A DNA stretch of 64,000 bases from contig CALMNW010000075.1 of NCBI GenBank assembly GCA_937872095.1, positions 105,686 to 169,685 of the forward strand. The letters run 5' to 3'. Both the position numbers and the translations under genes were made by a program. The notes beneath the pieces were generated by a model. It was not told the DNA's origin, ran no database searches, and saw only the letters and a program-made list of their open reading frames with translations. Source of the stretch: an uncultured Verrucomicrobiota bacterium (GTDB taxonomy: Bacteria; Verrucomicrobiota; Kiritimatiellia; CAIQIC01; Lenti-01). The number at the start of each line of letters is the position of its first letter. Positions within the stretch are counted from its first letter, which is position 1. This document shows positions 1 to 7,057 of this stretch, piece by piece.

Positions 1-1
1 G

Positions 2-550
2 GAGATCAAGTCGGTGCTGATCCGCAACATCACGCCGCCGGACGCCATCGCGAGCATCATCCGCGACCGCGAGGTGGCGGTGCAGGATGCGGTGAAGTAC
101 GGCCAGCAGATCGAACAGGCGAAGTCCGAGGCCGAGCTGGTGAAGCAGGAAATGCTGGCGCTGCAGAACAAGGAGAAAGTGGAGGCCGACACGGCGCGGA
201 TCCGCGCGGTGATCGCGGCGGAGCAGGGCCGGGAGGTGCGCCTGACGCGGGCCAACCGCGATCTCGAAGTGGCCAAACTGGAAAACGCCGCCGCCAAGGC
301 GCAGGCGGAGGCCAAGCTGCTGCGGGCGCAGGCGGAGGGCGACGTGATCCGCATGAAGAACGAGGCCGAGGCGTCGGTGATCGAAAACCAGGTGAAGGCG
401 TTCGGCACGGGCGCGGAACTGGCGCGGTACGCGTTCTACGGGAAAATCGCGCCGCAGATCCGCTCGATCCTGAGCGGCGACCAGGCGGACGGCATCGGAG
501 GGTTGCTGAAATGGATGGCGCCCGCGTCGCGGAAAGGGGGTGCCCAATGA
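2..550 (+). CDS. SPFH/band 7 (flotillin-like) protein, 5' end outside window
   Basis: The window opens inside this gene, and 182 residues plus the stop are visible. The first residues (VLIRNITPPDAI) look like the exit of an SPFH/band 7 domain. They are followed by a long charged stretch rich in Ala, Glu, Lys and Gln (visible residues about 25-130, for example KAQAEAKLLRAQAEGD) that should form the coiled coil typical of flotillin and stomatin relatives. A short less-charged tail ends in RKGGAQ. SPFH proteins are membrane-anchored oligomers that organise membrane domains; the anchor would lie upstream of the window. The stop overlaps the next start (ATGA at 547-550), and the neighbour is also an SPFH protein, so the two probably form one hetero-oligomeric complex. 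Family call is confident, function is not. Confidence 0.8.
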   Translation, partial: EIKSVLIRNITPPDAIASIIRDREVAVQDAVKYGQQIEQAKSEAELVKQEMLALQNKEKVEADTARIRAVIAAEQGREVRLTRANRDLEVAKLENAAAKAQAEAKLLRAQAEGDVIRMKNEAEASVIENQVKAFGTGAELARYAFYGKIAPQIRSILSGDQADGIGGLLKWMAPASRKGGAQ

Positions 551-2313
551 AAAGCCCTCTGAAAATCGTCGTGTTGGTCGTGGTGGTGCTCGGGCTGCCG
601 TGGTTCATCTGGCAATGGGGCTTCTGCCGCTTCTACGTGGAGCCGGACGAGATGGCGGTCATCACCGCCAAGATGGGCGACGAGCTGCCGGCGGGTCAGA
701 TTCTGGCGAAGCAGGGCCAGCGCGGCATCCAGGAGGACGTGCTGGGCGAAGGCCGGCATTTCCTGAACCCGTGGCTGTATGAACGGGACATCCGGCCGGT
801 GGTGGTCATTCCGCCGGGCAAGGTGGGCATCGTGACGTCGAAGGTGGGCGACGACCTGCCGGAAGGCGAGTTCCTGGCGGAGCCGGGACAGAAGGGCATC
901 TGGCGGAACGTGCTGGGACCCGGAAAATACCGCCTGAATCCGGCGGGCTACCAGATCGACGTCGTGGACGCCATCAGCATTCCGATCGGCTACGACGGCG
1001 TGGTGACGTCGCTGTCGGGCACGCAGACGAAACCCAGCGAGTTCGCGCAGGCGGGCGAGAAGGGCGTGCGCAGCGACGTGCTGCAGCCCGGCCTGTATTT
1101 CGTGAATCCGCGCGAATACAAGGTGGACGTGCTGGAGATCGGCGTGAACCAGGTGTCGTTGCTCGGCAAGGGCGGCGGCGCGGTGATCACCAAGGCGCTG
1201 ATGACTTCGCAAAACGTGGCGATGGATGCGCTGCAGCAGAACGTGCTGCAGGAGCAGCAGGCCAAGCGCGAGAGCTACATGCGCTCCGAATCCAGCTCCG
1301 GCATGCGCCTGGGCGGGCGGCTCGCGCCCGCACCCGCCGCCGCGCCGGCAAAGCCGGTCGCCTACGGCCGCGAGAAGAAGAGGGTTGAGGCAGAAAAATG
1401 GGACGAGTCGGATTTGGCGCGCGCCTTGGGCGGCGCCGCGCCCGCCCAGTCGGTCACGTTCGTGCTGGAGCAGTTCGTGGAATTCCCGTCGCGCGACGGG
1501 TTCGAGATCAGCCTCGACATGACGGTGGAATTCGAGCTGTTGCCGAAGGACGTGGCCTGGATCTTCCGGACCTACGGCGACCTGCCGGCGGCGGTGGACA
1601 AAGTGATCATGCCGCAGATCCTGTCCGTGTCGCGCCTGAAGGGTTCGGCGTACGGCGCAAAGGACTTCATCGTGGGCGAAGGCCGCGAGAAATTCCAGAA
1701 CGAGCTGACGGACGCGCTGGCGGCGACGCTGGCGGAGAAGCGGATCCGGATCCACGCCGCGCTGATCCGGCACGTGAACGTGCCGGGGCAAATCCTCGAT
1801 CCGATCCAGCAGGCCAGCTTGGCCCAGGAACAAGACCTGACGAACCAGGAAAAACAGAACACGGCCAAGAAGCAGGCCGAGCTGAACACGGAACTGAGCT
1901 TGATCGGCCAGCGCCGCGAACAGGTCGCCCAGGAGACCGAGAAGATCAAGGCGCTGATCAAGGCGGACGAAGAAAAGCAGGTCGCCGAAATCCAGGGCGA
2001 TACGATCCGGCAAACGGCGGAGATCGACAAGCAGACCGCCGGCGTGAACGCCGAGCGGATCACGACGCTGGGAACGGCCGACGCCCAGGTGGTACGGCTC
2101 GTGGAAGGCGAGAAGGCCAAGGGCCAGCAGCTGAAGGTCAAGGCCTTCGGCGACGCGGAAGCCTACAACCTGTGGACGTTCGCGTCGGGGTTGGCGGACG
2201 ACCTGAGCATCAACGTGATCCATGCCGGTCCCGGCACGCTGTGGACCGACCTCGAAAAGGCGGGGCTTTCCGATCTCGGCGCGGGCCACGTGCTGCAGGC
2301 GCCCAAGAAGTAA
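547..2313 (+). CDS. SPFH-domain membrane protein with a triplicated N-terminal module
   Basis: 588 aa. The start at 547 overlaps the previous stop (ATGA) and puts a single membrane anchor at residues 5-22 (IVVLVVVVLGLPWFIWQ). Residues 30-199 are three tandem copies of a module of about 57 aa, each with the pattern P-x-x-x-x-(A/G)-V-(I/V)-T, a Gly-rich middle, and G-x-(H/Y)-(F/R)-(L/F)-(L/V)-N-P (residues 30-86, 87-143, 144-199). A region rich in Ala, Pro, Arg and Ser follows (about 240-290). The band-7-like core is at about 300-420 (VTFVLEQFVEFPSRDGFEIS) and a Gln/Glu/Lys coiled coil at about 430-525. The role is probably membrane scaffolding together with the upstream SPFH protein. The triplication is unusual; ordinary SPFH proteins have one such segment before the core. 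Confidence 0.85.
   Translation: MKSPLKIVVLVVVVLGLPWFIWQWGFCRFYVEPDEMAVITAKMGDELPAGQILAKQGQRGIQEDVLGEGRHFLNPWLYERDIRPVVVIPPGKVGIVTSKVGDDLPEGEFLAEPGQKGIWRNVLGPGKYRLNPAGYQIDVVDAISIPIGYDGVVTSLSGTQTKPSEFAQAGEKGVRSDVLQPGLYFVNPREYKVDVLEIGVNQVSLLGKGGGAVITKALMTSQNVAMDALQQNVLQEQQAKRESYMRSESSSGMRLGGRLAPAPAAAPAKPVAYGREKKRVEAEKWDESDLARALGGAAPAQSVTFVLEQFVEFPSRDGFEISLDMTVEFELLPKDVAWIFRTYGDLPAAVDKVIMPQILSVSRLKGSAYGAKDFIVGEGREKFQNELTDALAATLAEKRIRIHAALIRHVNVPGQILDPIQQASLAQEQDLTNQEKQNTAKKQAELNTELSLIGQRREQVAQETEKIKALIKADEEKQVAEIQGDTIRQTAEIDKQTAGVNAERITTLGTADAQVVRLVEGEKAKGQQLKVKAFGDAEAYNLWTFASGLADDLSINVIHAGPGTLWTDLEKAGLSDLGAGHVLQAPKK
634..1143 (+). repeat. Three tandem ~57-codon repeats in the SPFH gene
   Basis: Three diverged coding repeats lie at 634-804, 805-975 and 976-1143. 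Shared landmarks at protein level are ITAKMGDELPAG / VTSKVGDDLPEG / VTSLSGTQTKPS, then GQRGIQEDVLGEG / GQKGIWRNVLGPG / GEKGVRSDVLQPG, then FLNP / RLNP / FVNP. Copies 1 and 2 are closest; copy 3 is more diverged. Confidence 0.85.
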
Positions 2314-2326
2314 TCCCGAACGAAGA

Positions 2327-2992
2327 ATGGCCGTGGATGCCTCCCATGCGCGGTTGCTGAAGGAAATCGAGGCGGAGGCGCTGGCCACCGCCGCCTACAC
2401 GGGGATCGCCGCGTTCGCGCCGCGGACGATGGCGGCCATGGCGGCGGTGCCCCGGCATGAATTCGTCCCGGAAGAGGAGCGCGTCTCGGCCTATCTGGAC
2501 GTTCCGTTGCCCATCGGCCACGGGCAGACGATTTCGCAACCCTACGTCGTGGCGTTGATGACGGACCTGCTGGAGATCGGCGCGGGCGCCAAAGTGCTGG
2601 AAGTCGGGGCGGGATCGGGCTACCAGGCGGCGGTGCTGGCGAAACTGGCGCGAGACGTGCACACGATCGAAATCGTGCCCGCGCTGGCGCGAACGTGCCG
2701 CGAGCGGTTGGCGCGCCTGGGATTCGCGAACGTGGCCGTGCACGAAGGGGATGGCGGCGCGGGGCTGGAGAAGGAAGCGCCGTTCGACGCGATTCTGGTG
2801 GCGGCGGCGGCGCGGCGGGTGCCGCCGGCCTTGGTGGCGCAGCTCAAGCCGGGCGGCCGCCTGGCGATTCCGCTGGGCGCAGCGGGCGGTGCGCAGGATT
2901 TGGTGCTGGTGCGGAAAGACGCGCGCGGCGAGATGTCAGCCCGTTCGGTGCTGCCGGTGCGCTTCGTGCCGTTGACGGGGAAGATCCAATAG
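2327..2992 (+). CDS. pcm: Protein-L-isoaspartate O-methyltransferase
   Basis: 221 aa, the usual length for Pcm. The enzyme uses S-adenosylmethionine to methylate isoaspartyl residues in aged proteins so that they can revert to aspartate. Visible signatures are VPRHEFVPEE near the N-terminus, the conserved PIGHGQTISQPYVVALM segment that contacts substrate, the SAM-binding glycine loop VLEVGAGSGYQAAVLA (about residue 89 onward), and PFDAILVAAAARRVPPALVAQLKPGGRLAIPLG. The ATG at 2327 gives a normal-length protein and lies 13 bases after the SPFH gene stop, so it may be cotranscribed. The ribosome site is weak (GAAG). It is followed by a convergent gene. Confidence 0.95.
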   Translation: MAVDASHARLLKEIEAEALATAAYTGIAAFAPRTMAAMAAVPRHEFVPEEERVSAYLDVPLPIGHGQTISQPYVVALMTDLLEIGAGAKVLEVGAGSGYQAAVLAKLARDVHTIEIVPALARTCRERLARLGFANVAVHEGDGGAGLEKEAPFDAILVAAAARRVPPALVAQLKPGGRLAIPLGAAGGAQDLVLVRKDARGEMSARSVLPVRFVPLTGKIQ

Positions 2993-3004
2993 GGGCGCCG
3001 CAGA

Positions 3005-3310
3005 TCAGGGCGTTTCGTAGTCGATCAGCCGGCGTTCGGAGACGATTTGCGAGGCGAAGGCGACGACGGTCCGATGGGCGGGATGGATCTGGTAGGCGGC
3101 GAGATCTTCTTTCGTGGCGAAGGAAGACACGAGGACGACGTCGGCGCTGTTCTCCGTGCCGGAGAAGTCCAAACCGACTTCCAGGCGCCGGAGGCCCGGG
3201 ATTTGGCCGGGCAAGGCTTCGAGCTTTTCCTTCAACAGGCGCGCATTGGTCGATTTGTCGTTCCCGAGGGCGGAATCTTTCAGGCGCCAGGCGACGACGT
3301 GTTGGATCAT
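3005..3310 (-). CDS. Dabb-family (stress-responsive A/B barrel) protein
   Basis: 101 aa, a complete single-domain Dabb protein. It begins MIQHVVAWRLKDSA, the typical first strand and loop of the family (I-x-H-x-V-x-W-x-x-K). The centre has GLRRLEVGLDFSGTENSADVVLVSSF and the end has AAYQIHPAHRTVVAF, which matches the family's (Y)-x-x-H-P-x-H motif. Dabb proteins are small dimeric ferredoxin-like folds of mostly unknown biochemical role. It lies 9 bases downstream of the outer-membrane protein gene on the same strand, suggesting a two-gene unit, and converges with pcm. Confidence 0.85.
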   Translation of the reverse strand: MIQHVVAWRLKDSALGNDKSTNARLLKEKLEALPGQIPGLRRLEVGLDFSGTENSADVVLVSSFATKEDLAAYQIHPAHRTVVAFASQIVSERRLIDYETP

Positions 3311-3319
3311 GGTCGGACC

Positions 3320-3982
3320 TCAAAAAGAAAAGATCATGCCGGCGGCGACGGCGAAACCGCTGAAGTCCAGTTCCTGCGCGACCCAATCGATGCCGATGTC
3401 GTTCCGGACCTCGACCGCCTTTTCGATCGAGGTCTCGATCCAGGTGTAGCGTCCCTCGACGAACAGGTCGAAGCTGCGGGAAATTTTGGCGCGCAGGCCC
3501 GCGAGGAGATAGCACCCCCCCTTGTCGTCGACTTCGATGTCGTAGACGATTTTTTCGGTGCCGAGATCGCTGTTGCTTTGGCCGTCGAACAGGTAGTAGC
3601 CGATGCCGGGACCGCCATAGGCGCACAGGTGCTCGCCGATCGGGAAACGGACCAGGGCATCGGCTTCCAGGGGCATGGCGACGATGGTCACGTCGTTTTT
3701 CACGTGCCGTCCGTCCTCGGTCTCGATTTCCCGGGTTTCGCTGGCGGCGAAACCGGAAAGGCGCAGTTCCAGCGCGTAGAAATCGTGGAGGCGGAAATGC
3801 CCGACGATGCCGCCGCCGCCGGCCTGATGGAGATCGATCCCGTCCAGACGGGAAAGATCCCAATAGAAGACGTCGGCGCCGAGATGGAAATGGGAGGGCT
3901 CGGGCGGCGGGGCGGCGTTCTGGGCCTGCGCGAGACCCAGGGCCGACGCGAGGATGGCGCACCAGCAGGCGAACGTTTTCAT
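3320..3982 (-). CDS. Secreted outer-membrane beta-barrel-like protein
   Basis: 220 aa. The ATG at 3982 is preceded by a good GAAGGAG ribosome site and starts a clear signal peptide (MKTFACWCAILASALGLAQA, cleavage near residue 20). The mature part has alternating hydrophobic/polar strands with aromatic girdles (FHLGADVFYWDL, ALELRLSGF, LCAYGGPGIGYYLF, CYLLAGLRAKIS, FDLFVEGRYTWIE) and ends in Phe after FSGFAVAAGMIFSF, as expected for an OmpA/OmpW-like eight-stranded barrel with a C-terminal Phe for BAM insertion. Role unknown: porin, adhesin or structural. Fold is inferred from strand pattern only; no specific family is recognised. Confidence 0.7.
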   Translation of the reverse strand: MKTFACWCAILASALGLAQAQNAAPPPEPSHFHLGADVFYWDLSRLDGIDLHQAGGGGIVGHFRLHDFYALELRLSGFAASETREIETEDGRHVKNDVTIVAMPLEADALVRFPIGEHLCAYGGPGIGYYLFDGQSNSDLGTEKIVYDIEVDDKGGCYLLAGLRAKISRSFDLFVEGRYTWIETSIEKAVEVRNDIGIDWVAQELDFSGFAVAAGMIFSF

Positions 3983-4119
3983 CGAATGCTCCTTCGGGAG
4001 GCGTCCACAGACGGTTTCACGGAGCGATCCTAGGCCAAAGGCGCGGACGGGAAAAGGGAAAACGCGGCTTTGTTTTCGGCTTTTCCCGGTCGGGCGCGCC
4101 ATGCTATTTTAGGCGTCCA

Positions 4120-5151
4120 ATGAAACGCGAAATTCAGCTGCATTCTTCGGGTTCCCGGCCCTGCCGCCACGGGCCTTTTTGGGCCGTCATCGTCGCGCTG
4201 GCCATCGTTCTCGGCGTGAGCCTGATGATCAATCTGACGGCCGTCGGTCTGCTGTCCGGGTCCGCGAAGCCCATGGCCGACGAGGTCGGCGAGGACGAAT
4301 TCCCCGCATTCTCCGAAGCGCATTCCTACGGGTCGGGCACGACCAAGGTCGTCCGCATCTGGTATGCGGGGATTCTCACGCGCGAATTGGACGGCGGCTG
4401 GCTGGGCAACTTCGATCCGGTCGAGGATTGTCTGCGCCAGATCCGCGCGGCGCGCCAGGACGACGAGGTGGCCGCGATCCTGTTCGAAGTGGATTCGCCG
4501 GGCGGGGAAGTCACGGCGGCCGACGAGATCCACCGCGAGCTGACGCTGTTCAAGGAAAGCCGGGAGGATCGCCGGATCGTGGTGCTGGTCCACGACATGG
4601 CGGCCTCGGGCGGCTACTACGTGTCGGTGCCGGCCGACCGGATCCTGGCGCAGCCCACGGCGCTGGTGGGGTCCATCGGGGTGATCCTGCAGACGCTGAA
4701 CGTGCAGGGGCTCAGCGAGAAGATCGGCGTGACGGACACGACGATCAAATCCGGCAAGAACAAGGACATGCTCAATCCGTTCCATCCCGTGGATCCCGAG
4801 CAGCTCGCCTTGCTGCAGGCGTCCATCGACGCCATGTACGACCGGTTCGTGGATCTGGTGGCCGCGGGCCGGCGCCTGAAGAAGAGCGAAGTCCGGCCGC
4901 TGGCGGACGGGCGCCTGTTCACCGCCGAGGAGGCATTGAAGCACGGACTGATCGACGGCATCGGCTACTGGGACGAGGCCTTCGACGAGACCGCCGCCTT
5001 GCTCGGCGTGGACGACCTCTACGTGGTGACCTACCAGATCGAGCGCACCTTTTTCGAGCAGTTGCTGGGTCTGAGGTCTCCGCTGCCGGGCTTGCGGGCG
5101 ATGTTTTCCGCCGCGACCACGCCGCGCCGCCTGTACCTCTGGAAGCCGTAA
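4120..5151 (+). CDS. sppA: S49 family signal peptide peptidase (SppA-type)
   Basis: 343 aa, the short single-domain SppA type. One membrane segment at about residues 19-45 (WAVIVALAIVLGVSLMINL) anchors it, with the catalytic domain outside the membrane. SppA cleaves signal peptides left in the membrane after release by signal peptidase. The Ser-Lys dyad is visible: Ser163 in MAASGGYYVS and Lys215 in SGKNKDM. Their 52-residue spacing suits the short SppA family. Other family marks are EVDSPGGEVTAADEI and LVGSIGVI. The gene has its own upstream region divergent from the beta-barrel gene and ends against the terminator at 5150-5180. Confidence 0.9.
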   Translation: MKREIQLHSSGSRPCRHGPFWAVIVALAIVLGVSLMINLTAVGLLSGSAKPMADEVGEDEFPAFSEAHSYGSGTTKVVRIWYAGILTRELDGGWLGNFDPVEDCLRQIRAARQDDEVAAILFEVDSPGGEVTAADEIHRELTLFKESREDRRIVVLVHDMAASGGYYVSVPADRILAQPTALVGSIGVILQTLNVQGLSEKIGVTDTTIKSGKNKDMLNPFHPVDPEQLALLQASIDAMYDRFVDLVAAGRRLKKSEVRPLADGRLFTAEEALKHGLIDGIGYWDEAFDETAALLGVDDLYVVTYQIERTFFEQLLGLRSPLPGLRAMFSAATTPRRLYLWKP

Positions 5152-5180
5152 AAAAAACGGCCCGCCGGGAAGGCGGGCCG
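5150..5180 (-). terminator. Rho-independent terminator of the aminotransferase unit
   Basis: A perfect 9-bp stem (CGGCCCGCC at 5158-5166 with GGCGGGCCG at 5172-5180) has a 5-base loop. On the minus strand it is followed by a run of eight T (5157-5150). It ends the minus-strand transcript from 6889; the T-run overlaps the stop codon of sppA. Confidence 0.85.
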
Positions 5181-5202
5181 CAGCCGGAGCCGGAAGCGGC
5201 GC

Positions 5203-6384
5203 CTACTTCTTTTTCCCCGCGCGGATTTCGGCGACGAAATCGCCCATGCGCGCCATCGCTTCGCGGATGTTGTCCATGCCGGTGGCGTAGGCGCAGCGCA
5301 GGAAGCCCGCGCCGCATTGGCCGAAGGCGTCGCCCGGGACCACGGCGACGCTCTTCTCCTCGAGGAAGCGCATGGCGAAATCCTCGGAAGAAATGCCTAG
5401 ATCGCCGACGTAGGGGAACGCATAGAACGCGCCGGCGGGGGTGTGGCAGGAAACGCCCATGTCGGCGAAGGCGGCGATCAGGTAGTTGCGCCGCCGGTTG
5501 TATTCGGCGACCATTTCGGTCACCGCGGCGTCGCCGCGCTCGAGGGCTTCGGCGGCGGCTTTTTGGCCGGTGGTGGGGGCGCTCATGATGGCGTATTGGT
5601 GCAGTTTCATCATGTTTTCGGAAATCTCGGCGGGGGCGCAGGCATAGCCGATGCGGAACCCGGTCATGGCCCAGGCCTTCGACATGCCGTGCAGGAAGAT
5701 CGTGCGTTCCTTCATGCCGGGCACCGACACGAAGCTCACGTGTTTCGAGTCGTAGGTCAGCTCCGCATAGATTTCGTCCGTCAGCAGCAGCAGGTCGTGC
5801 CGGATGCAGAAGTCGGCGATGTCCTCGACGTCCTTCTGGCCGAGCACCGCGCCGGTCGGGTTGCAGGGGAAGTTGAGCATCAGCACGCGCGTCTTTTTCG
5901 TGACGGCCTTTTCGAGCATGGCGCGCGTGAGGCGGAACTGGTCTTCGCGGCGCGTTTCCACGCAGACGGGGACGCCGCCGGCGAGGATGATGCTGGGCCG
6001 GTAGCTCACGAAGCAGGGCTCGTGGTAGAGGACTTCGTCGCCGGGATTGACGATCGTGCGCAGGGCGACGTCGATGGCCTCGCTGACGCCGACGGTGACG
6101 AGCGTTTCCTTGTCCCAGTCGTATTCGGCGCCGAACTGGCGGGCGACGTAGCGGCAGATGGACTTGCGCAGCTCCGGGTCGCCGCGGTTCGAGGTGTAAT
6201 GGGTGGCTCCGCGTTCCAGCGAGAAAACGGCGGCCTCGCGCACGGTCCAGGGCGTGTCGAAGTCCGGCTCGCCCACGCCGAGGGAGATCACGTCCTTGCG
6301 GGACGCGACGATGTCGAAGAACTTGCGGATGCCCGAAAAGGGGAGGACCCTGACGTGCTCCGCCACTCTGCTTTTGGGGTTCAT
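5203..6384 (-). CDS. Pyridoxal-phosphate aminotransferase, class I/II (aspartate/aromatic type)
   Basis: 393 aa, normal for fold-type I aminotransferases. It moves amino groups between an amino acid and a 2-oxoacid using PLP. Visible marks are SLGVGEPDFDTP near the N-terminus, YTSNRGDPELR, the NFPCNPTGAV motif with the PLP-contacting Asn, TDEIYAELTY with the PLP Asp/Tyr, and the Schiff-base Lys236 in HGMSKAWAMTGFRIGY. The C-terminal substrate-binding region includes FLRCAYA. It lies 25 bases after the Lrp/AsnC regulator on the same strand, a common pairing for amino-acid aminotransferases, so the regulator probably controls it. Substrate cannot be fixed from sequence; the family includes AspC, MtnE and PatA relatives. 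Confidence 0.88.
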   Translation of the reverse strand: MNPKSRVAEHVRVLPFSGIRKFFDIVASRKDVISLGVGEPDFDTPWTVREAAVFSLERGATHYTSNRGDPELRKSICRYVARQFGAEYDWDKETLVTVGVSEAIDVALRTIVNPGDEVLYHEPCFVSYRPSIILAGGVPVCVETRREDQFRLTRAMLEKAVTKKTRVLMLNFPCNPTGAVLGQKDVEDIADFCIRHDLLLLTDEIYAELTYDSKHVSFVSVPGMKERTIFLHGMSKAWAMTGFRIGYACAPAEISENMMKLHQYAIMSAPTTGQKAAAEALERGDAAVTEMVAEYNRRRNYLIAAFADMGVSCHTPAGAFYAFPYVGDLGISSEDFAMRFLEEKSVAVVPGDAFGQCGAGFLRCAYATGMDNIREAMARMGDFVAEIRAGKKK

Positions 6385-6409
6385 GGGGCTGGTTTCCTTT
6401 TACCGCGCG

Positions 6410-6889
6410 CTATGGACTGACCTGGAGGCGATCGTCGATCTTCTCGCCGTCCATGAGCACGCCGTCTTCTTTGTAGGTCTTGAGCATGAAATGCGTGCCG
6501 GTGGAGAGCACGCCGTCGAGGGTGGCCAGGCGTTCGCTGACGAACGAGGCGACTTCGCGGAGGTTTTTGCCTTCGACGAACAGCAGCAGGTCGAACTTGC
6601 CCGACATCAGGTACATGTTGGTCACTTCGGGAAAGCCGCTGATGCGCCGGGCGATGCGGTCGAAGCCGCCTTCGCGTTCCGGCTGCACCTTGACTTCGAT
6701 GACGGCCGTGACGCTCTCTTCGGTCAGGTGATTTTCGTGGATCAGCGTCCGATAGCCGCGAATGGCCCCGGTTCTCTCGTATTCGGCGATGCGCGCGGCG
6801 ATTTCTTCGGGTTTCGCGCGGGTCATCTTGGCGATGTCCTCCACGCTGGTCCGGGCGTTTTTCTTCAAAATGTTCAATACTTCGTCCAT
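6410..6889 (-). CDS. Lrp/AsnC family transcriptional regulator
   Basis: 159 aa. The ATG at 6889 has a GGAGG site just upstream. Residues 1-45 form a winged helix-turn-helix (EVLNILKKNARTSVEDIAKM...EEIAARIAEYERTGAIRGY). Residues about 60-140 form the RAM effector domain (VTAVIEVKVQPE, FPEVTNMYLMSGKFDLLLFVEG). These regulators form octamers and usually respond to amino acids. It is first in a two-gene unit with the downstream aminotransferase. Confidence 0.9.
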   Translation of the reverse strand: MDEVLNILKKNARTSVEDIAKMTRAKPEEIAARIAEYERTGAIRGYRTLIHENHLTEESVTAVIEVKVQPEREGGFDRIARRISGFPEVTNMYLMSGKFDLLLFVEGKNLREVASFVSERLATLDGVLSTGTHFMLKTYKEDGVLMDGEKIDDRLQVSP

Positions 6890-7000
6890 GGCGGTCCTCC
6901 AGTCGGATGCGATCGAAACGGGAATCCTACCAGCCCTTTCGGGCGGAAGGCCACCCAAATTGCGGAAAATCTCCGGGTTCGCTTGGTCTTGGCGGCCGGT

Positions 7001-7043
7001 GCGGTTCCGGCACCCGGGGCCGGAAGCGCCGGGGCGGAACCGC
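7001..7043. other. Inverted repeat 3' of the ComEC-like gene
   Basis: GCGGTTCCG at 7001-7009 pairs with CGGAACCGC at 7035-7043, with further GC-rich pairing inside. It sits in the gap between the ComEC-like stop (7058) and the Lrp start. No T-run follows on either strand, so it may be a 3'-end stabilising or weak terminating hairpin. Confidence 0.35.
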
Positions 7044-7057
7044 GGGCAAACGGGGGT

